Source: Typhlomys cinereus (Eukaryota > Chordata > Mammalia > Rodentia > Platacanthomyidae). From it: 64,000 bases of DNA. The stretch covers positions 3,476,630 through 3,540,629 of the forward strand of contig JALPQD010000075.1 of the NCBI GenBank assembly GCA_023101885.1, read 5' to 3'. Every line of letters starts with the position of its first letter. The stretch's first letter is position 1. Both the position numbers and the translations under genes were made by a program. Positions 47,098 through 57,383 of the stretch are shown piece by piece. The notes under the pieces are model-generated. The model was given only the letters and a program-made list of their open reading frames with translations. It was not told the origin of the DNA and made no database searches.

Positions 47098-48885
47098 TAC
47101 GAAACCCACTTAGAGACACTCAAAGACAAATCTCTGTAATAACTACAGTAATTGCTAAGATTATGAACAGGAGGGATGGGAAAGGAGGGCACCACCAGAA
47201 ACAAGGAGAGAGGGGATCATGCTATAGTAGAGAAAATAAGCCACCTTCAAGTACTGCAAGTAAGTAATGAAACATCTGGTTAAGCTCACAGACTTTCCTT
47301 CCTGGTCACTTACAACTGATGGGTTTTGATCTCAATAGAAAGAGAGGGCATACAGTCTGGCAGATAGAAGGTAACAATCCTGCAAATGGGAGGTTGACTC
47401 CTCCCTCACCACATTTTCCTACTCTTATTCCATCTACCTTTGAATCTACTCTTATAATAAGACTCTGTTTCAACAGCCTTTTATCTCTGGCTAGGAGGTT
47501 ACATCCAATATCCATCAGGATAGAGCCAAGGGTGGTGCAGAACAGCAAAACTGGAAGAAGAAAAAAAAAGAATAACAAACCATAATTCAGAACATCAGAG
47601 ACCCTACATTAATCACCAGGCCATCCCAAAGCTCAGGGAAATTTTGGGGAAGAAGCGGGAGTAAGATTGAAAAGAGCCTAAAGATGGGGAGGAGCAATGA
47701 TATACTAGATACTCCACACATGTTAGGGCCAAAGTAATCATAATAGGACTTTGCATGACCTGAGCAATTCCCAATATGTCATTGACCTCCCAAAGGCTAG
47801 CATGGATCACAGGCTGTAATATTTTTAGAGGCAAGGGATTAACAGCCACAATAGTATTCCTATACTAAAGGGGAACACAAAAAAGAGCTCTAGGCAATGC
47901 TACTGAGTCCTTACACCTCATCAGAGAAGAGGACCCAGAGGGAAGTTTGACATGCACACTAAAGGATGCTCCAGGAATGGGGGGCCCCCCATTCAGAGAA
48001 AGGGGGGGAAAGGAAGGGGGAAAGTGGTGAAGGAGCAAAGGGATCCAGAGAGGGGTGGAGGGAGGGAGAGGAATGAGGTACCTATCAAGTTTGCATGAGT
48101 GGAAAAAATAAATTTAAAAAAGAAAAATAAATAAAAAAAGAAAATTAGGCACATTCTCAGAGCAAAATGTTGGTCAAAAGTACTGCAGGCTAATAAGAAA
48201 AGGAAATAAGAAGGAGTTGCAATTCTGATATCTAAAAAAATAGACTTCAAACTAAAAGAAATTATAAGAGACACAGAAGGATACCACATATTAGTCAAAG
48301 GAACAAGTCATCAGGAAGATGTCACAATACTTAACATATACACACCTAATATAGGTTCAGTCATATTCATTAACATGACATTTAAAATGACAAATCACTC
48401 CACACATGATTATAGTAGGGGACTTCAACACCCCACTCCCACCATTGAATAAGTCAACAAGCCAAAAGCTAAAGAGAGTTACACTGGAGCTTAATCAAAC
48501 CATAACCCAAATGGACCTGACTGACCTCTACTGAACCTTCCATCCAACAATAAGGAGCACACATTTTTTTCAGCAGCCCATGAAACCTTCTCCAAAACAG
48601 ATCACATATTGAGGTACAAAGCAAACCTCCACATATACAGGAAAGTTGAAATAATATTCTGTACCTATTTGAACACCATGAAATAAAGGTAGACATACAC
48701 AACGAAGCAAATATCAGAAACTATACAAATTCTTGGAGATTAAACACCATGATGTTGAACAAGGAATGGGTTCAAGCAGAAGTCAAAAGGGAAATTCAAA
48801 AATTCCTAGAAATAACTGTAGATGAAAATTCAACATATAAAAATCTCTGAGATAAGATAAAGGAAGTTATAAGAGGAAAGCTTTT

Positions 48886-49316
48886 TTTTAATTCTTTTTT
48901 TAACATTTTTTTATTTTTTATTTTTTAATTTATTTTTCTGCTCATGCAAATGTAATAGGAACCCCTCTCCCCTCCCTCCCTTCACCCCTCCCTGGACCTC
49001 CCTGTTCCCTCCCCCCTTTGCCCCTTCCTTTACCCCTTCCTCCCTTTCTCCCTAGTGCCCCCTCCCCCATCTCTGAAGCATCCTTTAATGTGTATATCAA
49101 ACTTTCCTCTGGGTCCTCTTCTCTGATGAGGTGTAAGGACTCAGTGGCATTTCCTAGAACTCTTTCATGTGTTCCCCTTAAGTATAGAAACACTATTGTG
49201 ACTGTTAATACCTTGCTTCTAAGGATTCTGGCTAGTGCCTTTAGTCCATGCTAGAATTTGAGGGGCCAATGATATGTTGGTCATTGCACAGATCATGCAG
49301 AGTCCTATTATAATTG
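48886..49316 (-). mobile_element. Antisense L1 3'UTR-only fragment
   Basis: About 430 bp, starting with T-rich runs and a C-rich block (complement of the polypurine tract) and ending attataattgcttc. It is inserted in the old L1 ORF2 linker: sequence before (aagaggaaagctt) and after (cgctctcaatacctatatc) is continuous L1. The TSD is short or decayed (gctt). Confidence 0.82.
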
Positions 49317-49404
49317 CTTCGCTCTCAATACCTATATCAAAAAATGGGAACATCACAAGTAACAAACTTAACAATCCATCTTAGAACTTTAGAGATAAGA
49401 ACAA

Positions 49405-49701
49405 GCCAGGGGCTGGAGAGGTGGCTCAGGAGTTAAGCCTCTGTCTTGCAGGCAGAAGGTCCTGAGTTCGGATCCCAGATCCCACGTATAGACGCCAGGC
49501 GGAAGCGGGGGCGGACTGCATTTCTGGTCCTGGTAGGGCGGAGCCTGTGAATCCCGGGGCAGAGTAAGCAAGGAGGAGGTGGAGGCGGTCCATGGTGGTT
49601 CCTGAATTCACCTGTGGTTCTGCATACACACACACACACACACACACGCACACATACATACACACGCACACATACATACACACACACACACACAAAAAAA
49701 A
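49405..49701 (+). mobile_element. GC-body SINE, third copy
   Basis: Same family as 16348-16664: tRNA-like head ggggctggagaggtggctcag, B-box-like gagttcggatccc, GC-rich body, CA repeat (49627-49694) and short A tail. The flanks gagataagaacaa (49392-49404) and gagagaagaataa (49702-49714) are an imperfect 13-bp TSD with two mismatches. Inserted in old L1 ORF2. Confidence 0.9.
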
Positions 49702-51123
49702 GAGAGAAGAATAATCCAATCCCAAAAGGAGTAGACAAGCACAAATTAGTAAAATCAAGGGAGAAATATCCACACTTGATAAAGAAGGCAATATAAAGAA
49801 AAAGATACAAATTCAAAAAAGATAAAGAAAAAATACAAATTCAAAAACATATTAGAAAACTCTTTCACTATGATCAAGTAGGACTTATTCCAGTCACACA
49901 AGGTTGGCTCAACATATGTAAATCAATAAATGTAATCCATCATATAAACAAATCCAAAAAACAAAAGCACATCATTCTCTCATATATGCAGAAAAAGCTT
50001 TAGACAAGATCCAACATCCCTTTATGATCAAAATCCTGGAGACTATTAGAAAGGAAGAAATATACATCAATATGATAAAGCCTATATACAAGAAACCTAT
50101 AGCAAGGATCATTCTAAATGGTGAAATTCTTGAGGCATTTCCCCTTTGATCAGGCAAGATTGTCCACTCTCCTCACTTTTCTTCAATGTAGTACTGGAAG
50201 TATTAGCTAGAGCTATTAGACAAGACATGGAAATAGAAGGGATACAAACTGAAAGACAAGAAGTCAATTTCCCCCTATTTACGGATGACATGATCCTTTA
50301 TTTGAGTGACTCCAAAAACTCCACCAGGAAGCTCCTGGAACTAATGTATAAGTTCAGCAGAGTGGCAGGGTAGAAAGTCAATGTGCAAAAATCAGTGGCT
50401 TTCCTACACACCAAAGATGAAAAAAAGTGAGAAAGTCCTAAGAGAAACTTTTCCAGCTACCATATCTACTAAAAAGAATGAAATACCTTGGTATAAATCC
50501 AAGGAAGGAAGTGATAAAGCTGTACAACAAAAACCTTAAAACCCTAAAGGAAGATATTTCAGAAGACATCAGAAAGTAGAAAGACTTCCCATGCTCTGGA
50601 TCAGGAGAATTAACATCATAAAAATAGCCATCCTACCAAGAGTCATATACAGATTCAATGCTATGCCAATCAAAATTCCGAAGCAATTCTCCACAACAGT
50701 GACAAAGCAATCTCAAAATACATGTGGAAGCACAAAAGGCCCAGGATAATGAAAGTAATTCTGAGTAATAAAAACTATGTTGGAGGAATCATCATACCAG
50801 ATCTTAATCTATACTACAAATCCACAGTAATAAAGATAGCATGGTACTGGATCCAAAACACAGATCAATGGATATGGGTTGAAGTCCTAAAAGTGAGCAC
50901 CTATACATACACTCATGTGATTTTTGACATAGGAGCCCAGAAAACTCAATGCCAAAAGGGAGTATCTTCAACAAATGGTGCTGGCAAAACTGAATATCCA
51001 CATGTAGAAGATTGAAAGTGGACCCTTACTTGTCACCATTCAAGAAAGTCAACTCCAAATGGATCTAAGACCTTAACATTAGACCAGAGATTATAAAAAT
51101 CCTAGAAGAAAGAATAGGTAATT

Positions 51124-51731
51124 TGTGGGGTTTGTCAGGCCCAAAGCCTGCTCTCTGTATGATACATTAGCATCTGAAATGGGCTATCACTGGGAGCTCC
51201 TTCTCTGGAAGGTAAAGTTTGCCTCTTGTCTGCAAGGCAATGGCAGGCCTAACTCCTTCCCTTGGAGTAGAGCTTACCTCCAGTCTGTTCTTGGATTGCT
51301 TTTGTTTCTCTTAGAAACTGGCTGGGCTGTTCCTCCCCCAACAGTTCCTTCCTGCATGTCTGAGAATATGCTAATGCACAGACAAGGTAACTCTGTTTTG
51401 AGGCATACATTGTCCATTCCTTCTAGCAAAAAGGTGCCATGCCTGTTTTACTCTACCTTGCGACATTATGTCTGATCCCAAAGCAAATAGATGTCACTCT
51501 GCCTTTTCTTTGTTAACTGGAATGTATACATTTTACATAATCCTGTAAAGAACTTGGCCCTGCTCCTTAATTTTATTTCCTATAAATACAACGTATGCTA
51601 CAATAAAGTCGGCTTGGATGACAGAGGACATCCTAGGCTCCCTCTGACGTGATGCCTGATCAATTCCTATCACTCCCACTTCTGTTTCCTGCACGTAAGT
51701 CTGGGTTTACGGTAGTTCCTGGGCCCAGACA
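51124..51731 (+). mobile_element. Solo LTR of an endogenous retrovirus
   Basis: 608-bp long terminal repeat starting TGTGGGG and ending CAGACA, flanked by a 6-bp TSD, gtaatt, at 51118-51123 and 51732-51737. It contains a TATA box (TATAAATA, 51581-51588) and a polyadenylation signal (AATAAA, 51602-51607) 14 bp after the start of the TATA motif's end region. There is no internal viral sequence, so it is the product of LTR-LTR recombination. The 6-bp duplication fits a class II (ERVK-type) integrase; this is inferred. It lies inside the old L1 ORF2, so it is younger than that element. Confidence 0.88.
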
Positions 51732-51737
51732 GTAATT

Positions 51738-52300
51738 CCCTTGAACTGCTAGGTCTAGACTAACACTTTCTAAAAAGAACTCCAATAGCTCAGGAAAAAA
51801 ACCAACTCTCAACAACTGAGATCTCATGAAATTAAAGAGGTTATGTTAAGCTAAAGATATTGTGAACTGAGAAAAAATATTAAGCTAAAGATATTGTCAA
51901 CTGAGAAAAAAAGACACCCACAGAATGGGAGAAAATCTTCACTAATTATAATCTGATAGAGAACTATGCTCTAAAGTACACAAAAGAAAGCTTAAAAAAT
52001 TAAATGCCAAGGAGATAAACAGTTCAATTATCAAGAGGGCCATAGTACTTGAATTTTTTGTCCCTCCAGGAGACATTGAAATGTCCAACAAACCCCATGA
52101 AAAGAGGTGATACAGAGGGAACCCCAGGACCCATAGAACCAAAGGATAAGGGAATAGGAGAGAGCAGATTGGGCCCACGTAAGGATGGAAGGGGGTGTTG
52201 AATGGGAGGGAAGGGAAGAAGGAAGAAAAGAGGAACGAAGGAGGCAAAGAACATGTATATAAAAGTGTTAATTTATAAATTTATTTTTTAAAAAGGAAAA
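51738..52300 (+). pseudogene. Old L1 ORF2 end and rearranged 3' end
   Basis: Resumes L1 ORF2 right after the LTR (taggtctagactaacactttct parallels ggctagaccaacatttcct in other copies). A 31-bp block with ttaagctaaagatattgt is doubled near 51846-51908. At about 52030 it passes into a purine-rich 3'-end segment (52100-52250) that differs from the other L1 3'UTRs here. The rest of ORF2 is missing. Confidence 0.65.
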
Positions 52301-52779
52301 ATGCAGATACCATTACAATAAAGTAAGGAAGGATAAAAATACTCCAATATTGCAGTAACTGGATATATTAATCATTTATATAAATAGTCATATATTGGAA
52401 TATAAACATATGCATATATGTGAATATGCATATACACATATACATATATGCAAGCATAAATATGCATATGTCAATGGCAAAAATCAAAACAGGGCTTGTG
52501 AAGACACTTGATGGCACAGGTGAAGTCCTAGGGCAGTATAGCAGTTATTTTCACAGTCAAATCTTTCTCAGCTGAGAGCTGAGCCTTTTGATGCTCATTT
52601 TAAGAATTATCTAGCTAAGGTAAGTCTTTGAGAAACCTTATAGTATATTATCTAATTGATATGTGAAGCCCCAGCACAAAAATAGTGAGTGGAATTATTC
52701 CCTGGAAGAGTGGATAACTTAGAGAGAGAATGAGTTGTCTTTGGCAACTGACAAGATAGAAACTAGGCTCCTGTCATAG
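52301..52779. other. Unique AT-rich DNA, no gene seen
   Basis: About 480 bp including a TA-rich stretch with repeated atatgcatat-like words (52390-52470). No gene was recognised. Confidence 0.5.
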
Positions 52780-53215
52780 TTAGGCACAAGTGTCAACTTG
52801 ACAGTTGAGGGTTTGATCTCTGGGCACATTTGTGGAGAATTAGTGGTTGTGTTAAGCCCAGAGCAGACTTGCATGAGATTGTCTAGCTGATGGGGAAGGT
52901 CCAGCCTATGGTTGGGGGGCTAGGCCCTGAATAGATGAATAAAATACTCAGAGTTGGTTGAGAAAGTTGGCATCCTTGTGTACACTTGTCCAGACAGGCT
53001 GGTCTGACAAGTAAGAATCATCCCTGTCTCAGCCATTATGTGGTGATGGTGTGGCCAGTTCCCTCGGCCCTGGTGCTGGTACGTGCTCCTCTTCCTTAGT
53101 CAAGGCTGTACTAAGAACTGTAACCAATAATCTTAAGAGAAATAAACCCCTTGTTCCTTAAGCCTCCTGATGGTGATTTATCAGCAACTGTGCAGGCAAA
53201 CTACAGCAATCTCTA
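52780..53215 (+). mobile_element. Old rodent interspersed repeat, family uncertain
   Basis: Begins tagttaggcacaagtgtcaacttgacag and contains ggtttgatctctgggcacatttgtgg. It ends with aataaaccccttgttcc and ctacagcaat. This word order is familiar from a common rodent repeat with an aataaaccc end, but I cannot name it safely. A second partial copy of its 3' part follows at 53225-53340. Confidence 0.5.
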
Positions 53216-53224
53216 TTTCAGCTC

Positions 53225-53340
53225 TTTCAGTGGATATGATGTAGCCAATTCCCTCCATTCGTGATGTTACTGTAACAGTCCAGCCATGATGAACTCTAAC
53301 TGAGCTCTAGTGAACATGAATAAAATTGCCCAGCTATTTG
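53225..53340 (+). mobile_element. Second partial copy of the same old repeat
   Basis: tggatatgatgtagccaattccct ... cagccatgatgaactctaactgagctc parallels the tggtgatggtgtggccagttccct segment at 53042 of the preceding repeat. Short and diverged. Confidence 0.4.
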
Positions 53341-53379
53341 GGAAAAGTGTTTGTCACACCGACAGAAATCAGAGAAAAA

Positions 53380-53830
53380 TTTAGTACCCAGTAGAGTGTG
53401 TGTTTGTGAAAATAAGATGGGAGAAAGAACCAAAGAGAGGAAAGAGGTATGAAATGTCAATCATGAACCCACCCATACCAGTTATGGTTACTGAAACAAG
53501 GACTACTACAGACTGGCCCAGATGGTGTACTGCCATGGATGGGGAAGGGCATAGGAGAACTCTCATTGATGATCTTTAAGCAACTAACAGATTCTGAGGG
53601 AAGCTCAGGATTCAAAGTACACACATTGGAGAGCCTGTTAGTCTCCAGTGGACAGGTCCAAAGTGCAAAGTGACACAGATCATGGTTAAACCTGTGGGAA
53701 ACAAAGCAAAACAAAAGTCATAAACATGGGAAAAAGAGTGCCCCACTGTGTGTGAGAGAGAGAAGAGAAGGTGGGGGATAATTGGAATGTATTATACACA
53801 TGTATGAAATTATAAAAAACATTTTTAATA
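53380..53830 (+). mobile_element. Possible ancient rodent L1 3'UTR
   Basis: The words gccatggatggggaagggca, then a purine run, and ggataattggaatgtattatacacatgtatgaaatt followed by an A-rich end resemble older (Lx-like) rodent L1 3' ends. It differs from all younger L1s here. Confidence 0.4.
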
Positions 53831-54660
53831 AGCAAATTCAAAAATACAAAACAAAACCTAAAAGATACTAATCGCCTTAGAAATCACTAGTTCTTAGTTT
53901 TGCTTCACTTTTTTTCTTGCATTTTTTTGTATCAAGGTCCTAGAGAGTCCTTTATAATCAAAAGCAAACAATTGGCTTAAAGAGGTATCCTTTTTAAAAC
54001 TAGCTCTGGATAAAATTTCAGAATCTTAAAAGAAAACTAAATATGTGGAGATGTTAGATATTTCTTCTTCGAAAGACAAATAGCATTGCTCTAATGTTTC
54101 ACATTTTGTTGACCTTCCCTTTCTGTTCGGAGCATATCACAATATCCAGTTGATCAGAACCCCTTTAATTGAACTTAGCTATTTAACAGTCCCTGAGGGT
54201 ACTCACATCTTCTTTGTGAAAGAAGATCAAAACAGAAACACATTTCATTGCAGATTCTAAGACTGTTGCTTCTTTTCTAAGCAGACATTAGAAATAAACA
54301 AGGCCAGGCAATGCCAAAGAATACAACAATAATTAGCTGACATTATAGAATAATTGTTACCAAAAGAATATGAATGATAACAATTAACTTCCTTTTATGT
54401 AACTCAGAACTTCCTATTTTTTGTAACTATATTTCAACTCATTGTTACATATTTAAGTTTTTCTTTTAGCATTTGATTTAGATCTTTGAAATAAGCAAAA
54501 ATATTATGGGTAATATGAAAATCACGAATATGTAAAGATAAAAATATTTAAACTTAGCCCTCAAACTAAAACTTCTTCATTTGAAATAGTTTGAGTATAA
54601 ATAAAATATAGAGGTTTAATTCTTGGGCTACTTACTGATTTGGATGTGAAAAATTCACAC
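53831..54660. other. Unique AT-rich DNA, no gene seen
   Basis: About 830 bp with no recognised exon or repeat. Confidence 0.5.
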
Positions 54661-54662
54661 AT

Positions 54663-54775
54663 GGGCTGAAGGTGTAGCTCAGTGGAAGGGAGCATTGTTT
54701 AGCATGCAGAAGGCAGCAGGGACTCTTACTGGAAGTGTAGAAAGTAAACATATAAATAAAATATATTTTAAAACT
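54663..54775 (+). mobile_element. ID-like SINE relic
   Basis: gggctgaaggtgtagctcagtgg ... gcatgcagaaggc matches the tRNA-Ala/BC1-type head of rodent ID elements, with an A-box-like tagctcagtgg. An A-rich tail follows (54747-54775). The middle is diverged. Confidence 0.65.
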
Positions 54776-54835
54776 TGAGAACTCAGTACAGGATGCAATA
54801 TCGACTTTTTAAAAAATATATTATTTAGTTATCCA

Positions 54836-54916
54836 GAGGGAGAATAAGAGGGAAGGAAAATGAGAGAAACAGAGAGAGAGAGAGGCACAGAGAGAGAGAT
54901 GGGGAGAGAGATGGGG
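54836..54916. repeat. GA-rich low-complexity tract
   Basis: A run of gaga and gagg words adjoining the antisense B3-like relic. Likely its expanded purine tail. Confidence 0.8.
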
Positions 54917-54929
54917 TGATGCTGTATCC

Positions 54930-55080
54930 ATGCTATGGCAAGCAGGTAGAGGTCAGAGTGCAGTTTTCAGAAATCACTTCTCTCGATTCACCATGTGGCA
55001 TGTGGGCTTCTGAAGACTGAAATAATATTGAAAGATTTGCAAGCAGATGCCTTACCTGCTGAGCGATCACCTGGCTACAT
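54930..55080 (-). mobile_element. B3-like SINE relic, antisense
   Basis: gaggtcagagtgcagttttcag, ttctctcgattcaccatgtgg and gcaagcagatgccttacctgctgagcgatc run in antisense B3 order. Diverged but with recognisable block structure. Confidence 0.65.
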
Positions 55081-55241
55081 TGCTTATTCTTTATTACAGT
55101 ATTTCACAATAAAAATCTTCCAAGAAAATTTTCTAATCCTCTCTTTGAAATTGTTGTGAGTAAAATATAAGCCAGAATATTCAAAATTCAAACAAAGTCC
55201 TCCTAGGATTATCTGAGTGTACTTTTTTTGAAAGGAAAGAA

Positions 55242-55440
55242 GTTGGACCAGTGAGCTACAGTTGTGACTCTCTGGGTGAAGGTGCTTGACCCACATACTT
55301 GGCTGCTTGAATTGAATCCCTAGAACCCACAAGATAGAAAGGAGAGAATCTACTCCCCAAGGTTTTCCTTTAATTTCTACCCATAAGCCAGGAGCCATGC
55401 ACACGGATATGAATACTCAATAGATAAATTAATTAAAAAT
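55242..55440 (+). mobile_element. B3-like SINE relic
   Basis: gaccagtgagctacagt ... ggtgaaggtgcttgac, gaattgaatccctagaacccac and ggagagaatctactcccc run in sense B3 order, ending in an AT-rich tail (aattaattaaaaat). The antisense frame at 55084-55404 is not a gene. Confidence 0.7.
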
Positions 55441-55790
55441 AGAGAGAAGGCACATTGAAAGTTCTAAAAAATAAAACTAATATAATATTAAATTATTACT
55501 AACTTATAAAATAACCTTAGGAATTTCATAAACATGAGAGTTTTTCCTTAACAATGTCACCACTCTGTATTTCAAAAAGAGCTAGAAACATTCCCTGTAA
55601 TCATATAATCAATTACCTCCGGATAATATATTTAAGTCAAATTCTTTGGTTATCTTCTTTCCATAATTTGCTATATAAATATTTAGGCTTATCAATACAA
55701 TGAGGAAGTGAGAATTTGTCCTAAAGCACATAAAAATGAAACTATGGAACAGACATATTTAAAGAGAATAAGTAATTCAGAAACATAAAG

Positions 55791-56160
55791 CTGTGTTAAT
55801 TAGCTTTTCATGACTATGGACAAAATACCTGACAGAACAAATTAAAGAAGGAAGGATTAATTTTGGCTCGGGTTTTAGATGTGTTCATCTCAAGGCTACT
55901 TGGCCCCATGTGAAAGACATGGCAGAAAGTATTTGTTGTAATGTTCCTCAATTCTTGGTGGACAGGAAAACAGAGTGTGACAGGAAAGGATCAGATATTC
56001 TATGTCTCCAGTAGTCAGACTCCAAATGAGCTTGTTTTATTTCATGCACTTGAGAAAGAAAAGATTATTCAAACAATTGAAATAGTGAAACGTAGAGACC
56101 CACATGGCCCACAGCTCTCAGCAGGATGCCACCTGACCTGAAGTATGTATGGGTATTAAC
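55791..56160 (+). mobile_element. Probable old interspersed repeat, family uncertain
   Basis: Starts gctgtgttaattagcttttcatgactatgg and continues gacaaaatacctgacag and ggaaggattaattttggctc. It ends near ccacatggcccacagctctc. This opening is common to an old repeat I recall from rodent genomes, but I cannot name it. The frame at 55941-56141 lies within it. Confidence 0.4.
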
Positions 56161-57383
56161 TGAATATAAAAATAAAAAAGAAGAAGTGTAACATTAGGAC
56201 CCTTAAGGTATTTTTTACAGCAAGAGAGCTTATGTAGTTTGGGTAGACTCCTAAATTACATGCTCATCTAATTAGCATTAGTTTGGGAATTGTGTCATGC
56301 ATGCTCCTTTTCTGGAATGCTGCTGATACCACAGGGTGTATGTTTTGGCTAAATTCTTTTTTTTTAACATTTTTTATTATTATTTCCGCTCATACAAATT
56401 TAATAGGTAGACCAGTTCCCTCCCCCCTTACTCCTCCCCCTGAACCTCCTGCTCCCCTTCCCTCCCTCCCCGTCTCCCAGTGCCTCCCCCCCAATTCCCA
56501 GAGAGTCCTTTATTGTGTATGCCTAACTCTCCTCTTGGTTCTCCTCTCCGATGGCATACAAGGACCCAGTGGCATTTCCCTGAACCTTTCTCGTGTTCCC
56601 CTTAAGTATAGGAACACTACTGTGGCTGTCAATCCCTTGCCTCCAAGGATCTTGGTGCCTTTAGCTGATGCTAGACTTTGTAAGGTCAATAGTGTGTTGG
56701 ACATTGCGCAGGGCATGCAAAGTCCTATTATGATTGCTTCAGCCCTAACTAGTGTAGAGAATCTTCAGATCATTGCTCCTCCCATCCTTTTGCTCTTACA
56801 ATCTTACCACCCCCTATTCCGCAAATGTCCCTGAGCTTCACGATGGGAGGAGATTAGGCTGGCTTAGTTCTATGTGGTTGATATAGAGTCTCTGAAGTTC
56901 TGGATTGTGGTTTGTTGATTTTCTTTTGCAGTTTTGCTGCTCCTGCAATGCCCTTCACTCCATCCTGATGGGTACTGTATGTCACCCCCTGGTCAGAGAC
57001 AAAAAACTGTTAAACTGGAGTTTTGTTATAATAGCACATTCAAGGGTAGATGTAATAAAAGCAGGAAACCTCGGTGAGGGAGGGGTCAGTCACCCATTTG
57101 CAAAATGATCACCTTTCATCTGCCAGACTATGTGCCCTCCCTTTCTGGTGAGATGATATCCCCTCATTTGTACATGATCAGGAACGAACGTCTGTGAACT
57201 TAACCAGGTGTCACATTACTTGCATTCCTTGGAGGCCGATTTTCTCTGCTGTAACATGGTCCCCTCTCTCCTTGTGTCTGGTGTGGCCCTCCAACCCCAT
57301 CCCTCCTGTTCACAATCCTTGCAATTACTGTATTACATAGGTTAACCTTTGAGTGTCTCAATGTGGGCTGGGTGAGTTTGGTA

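Larger units (their letters stand above)
38768..48140 (+). mobile_element. Younger L1 nested in old L1, with internal ORF2 duplication
   Basis: Contains a monomeric 5'UTR (38768-39560), ORF1 (39576-40635), ORF2 and a 3'UTR ending about 48140. It sits in the endonuclease region of the old L1, and the flanks aaagacaggca (38757-38767) and aaaattaggca (48141-48151) may be a decayed TSD. ORF2 runs from its start to the middle of the reverse transcriptase (43028), jumps back to the endonuclease region (43029), then runs through to the C-terminus. About 2.2 kb of ORF2 is therefore present twice. A 3'UTR fragment is nested at 45949-46318. Confidence 0.8.
48152..51117 (+). pseudogene. Old L1 ORF2 remnant, resumed part
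   Basis: Endonuclease (48152-48700), linker (48700-48885), then after two insertions the reverse transcriptase (49830-51100). An internal deletion near 49800-49840 joins the linker to the reverse transcriptase region. The catalytic motif reads FTDDM at about 50277-50291 (frame 50146-50373) rather than FADDM. The piece at 50722-51015 is the late reverse transcriptase region. Non-functional. Confidence 0.8.
36192..52300 (+). mobile_element. Old L1 host element of a nested transposon stack
   Basis: An old L1 whose parts lie at 36192-38767 (5'UTR, ORF1, start of ORF2) and 48152-52300 (endonuclease onward). The break is in the ORF2 endonuclease region: left sequence ends caccatgaaagacaggca, and the right resumes at the next homologous bases, ttaggcacattct. 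A younger L1 of about 9.4 kb fills the gap. Further insertions in the right half are an L1 3'UTR fragment, a SINE and an LTR. The right half also has an ORF2 internal deletion near 49800-49840 and a rearranged 3' end (52030-52260). Confidence 0.8.

Noticed and set aside
43029..48140. A separate L1 inserted into the RT region of the first at 43028
   Set aside because: No TSD at 43028, and the remainder of the interrupted ORF2 is not found after the tail; described as an internal duplication/recombination instead.
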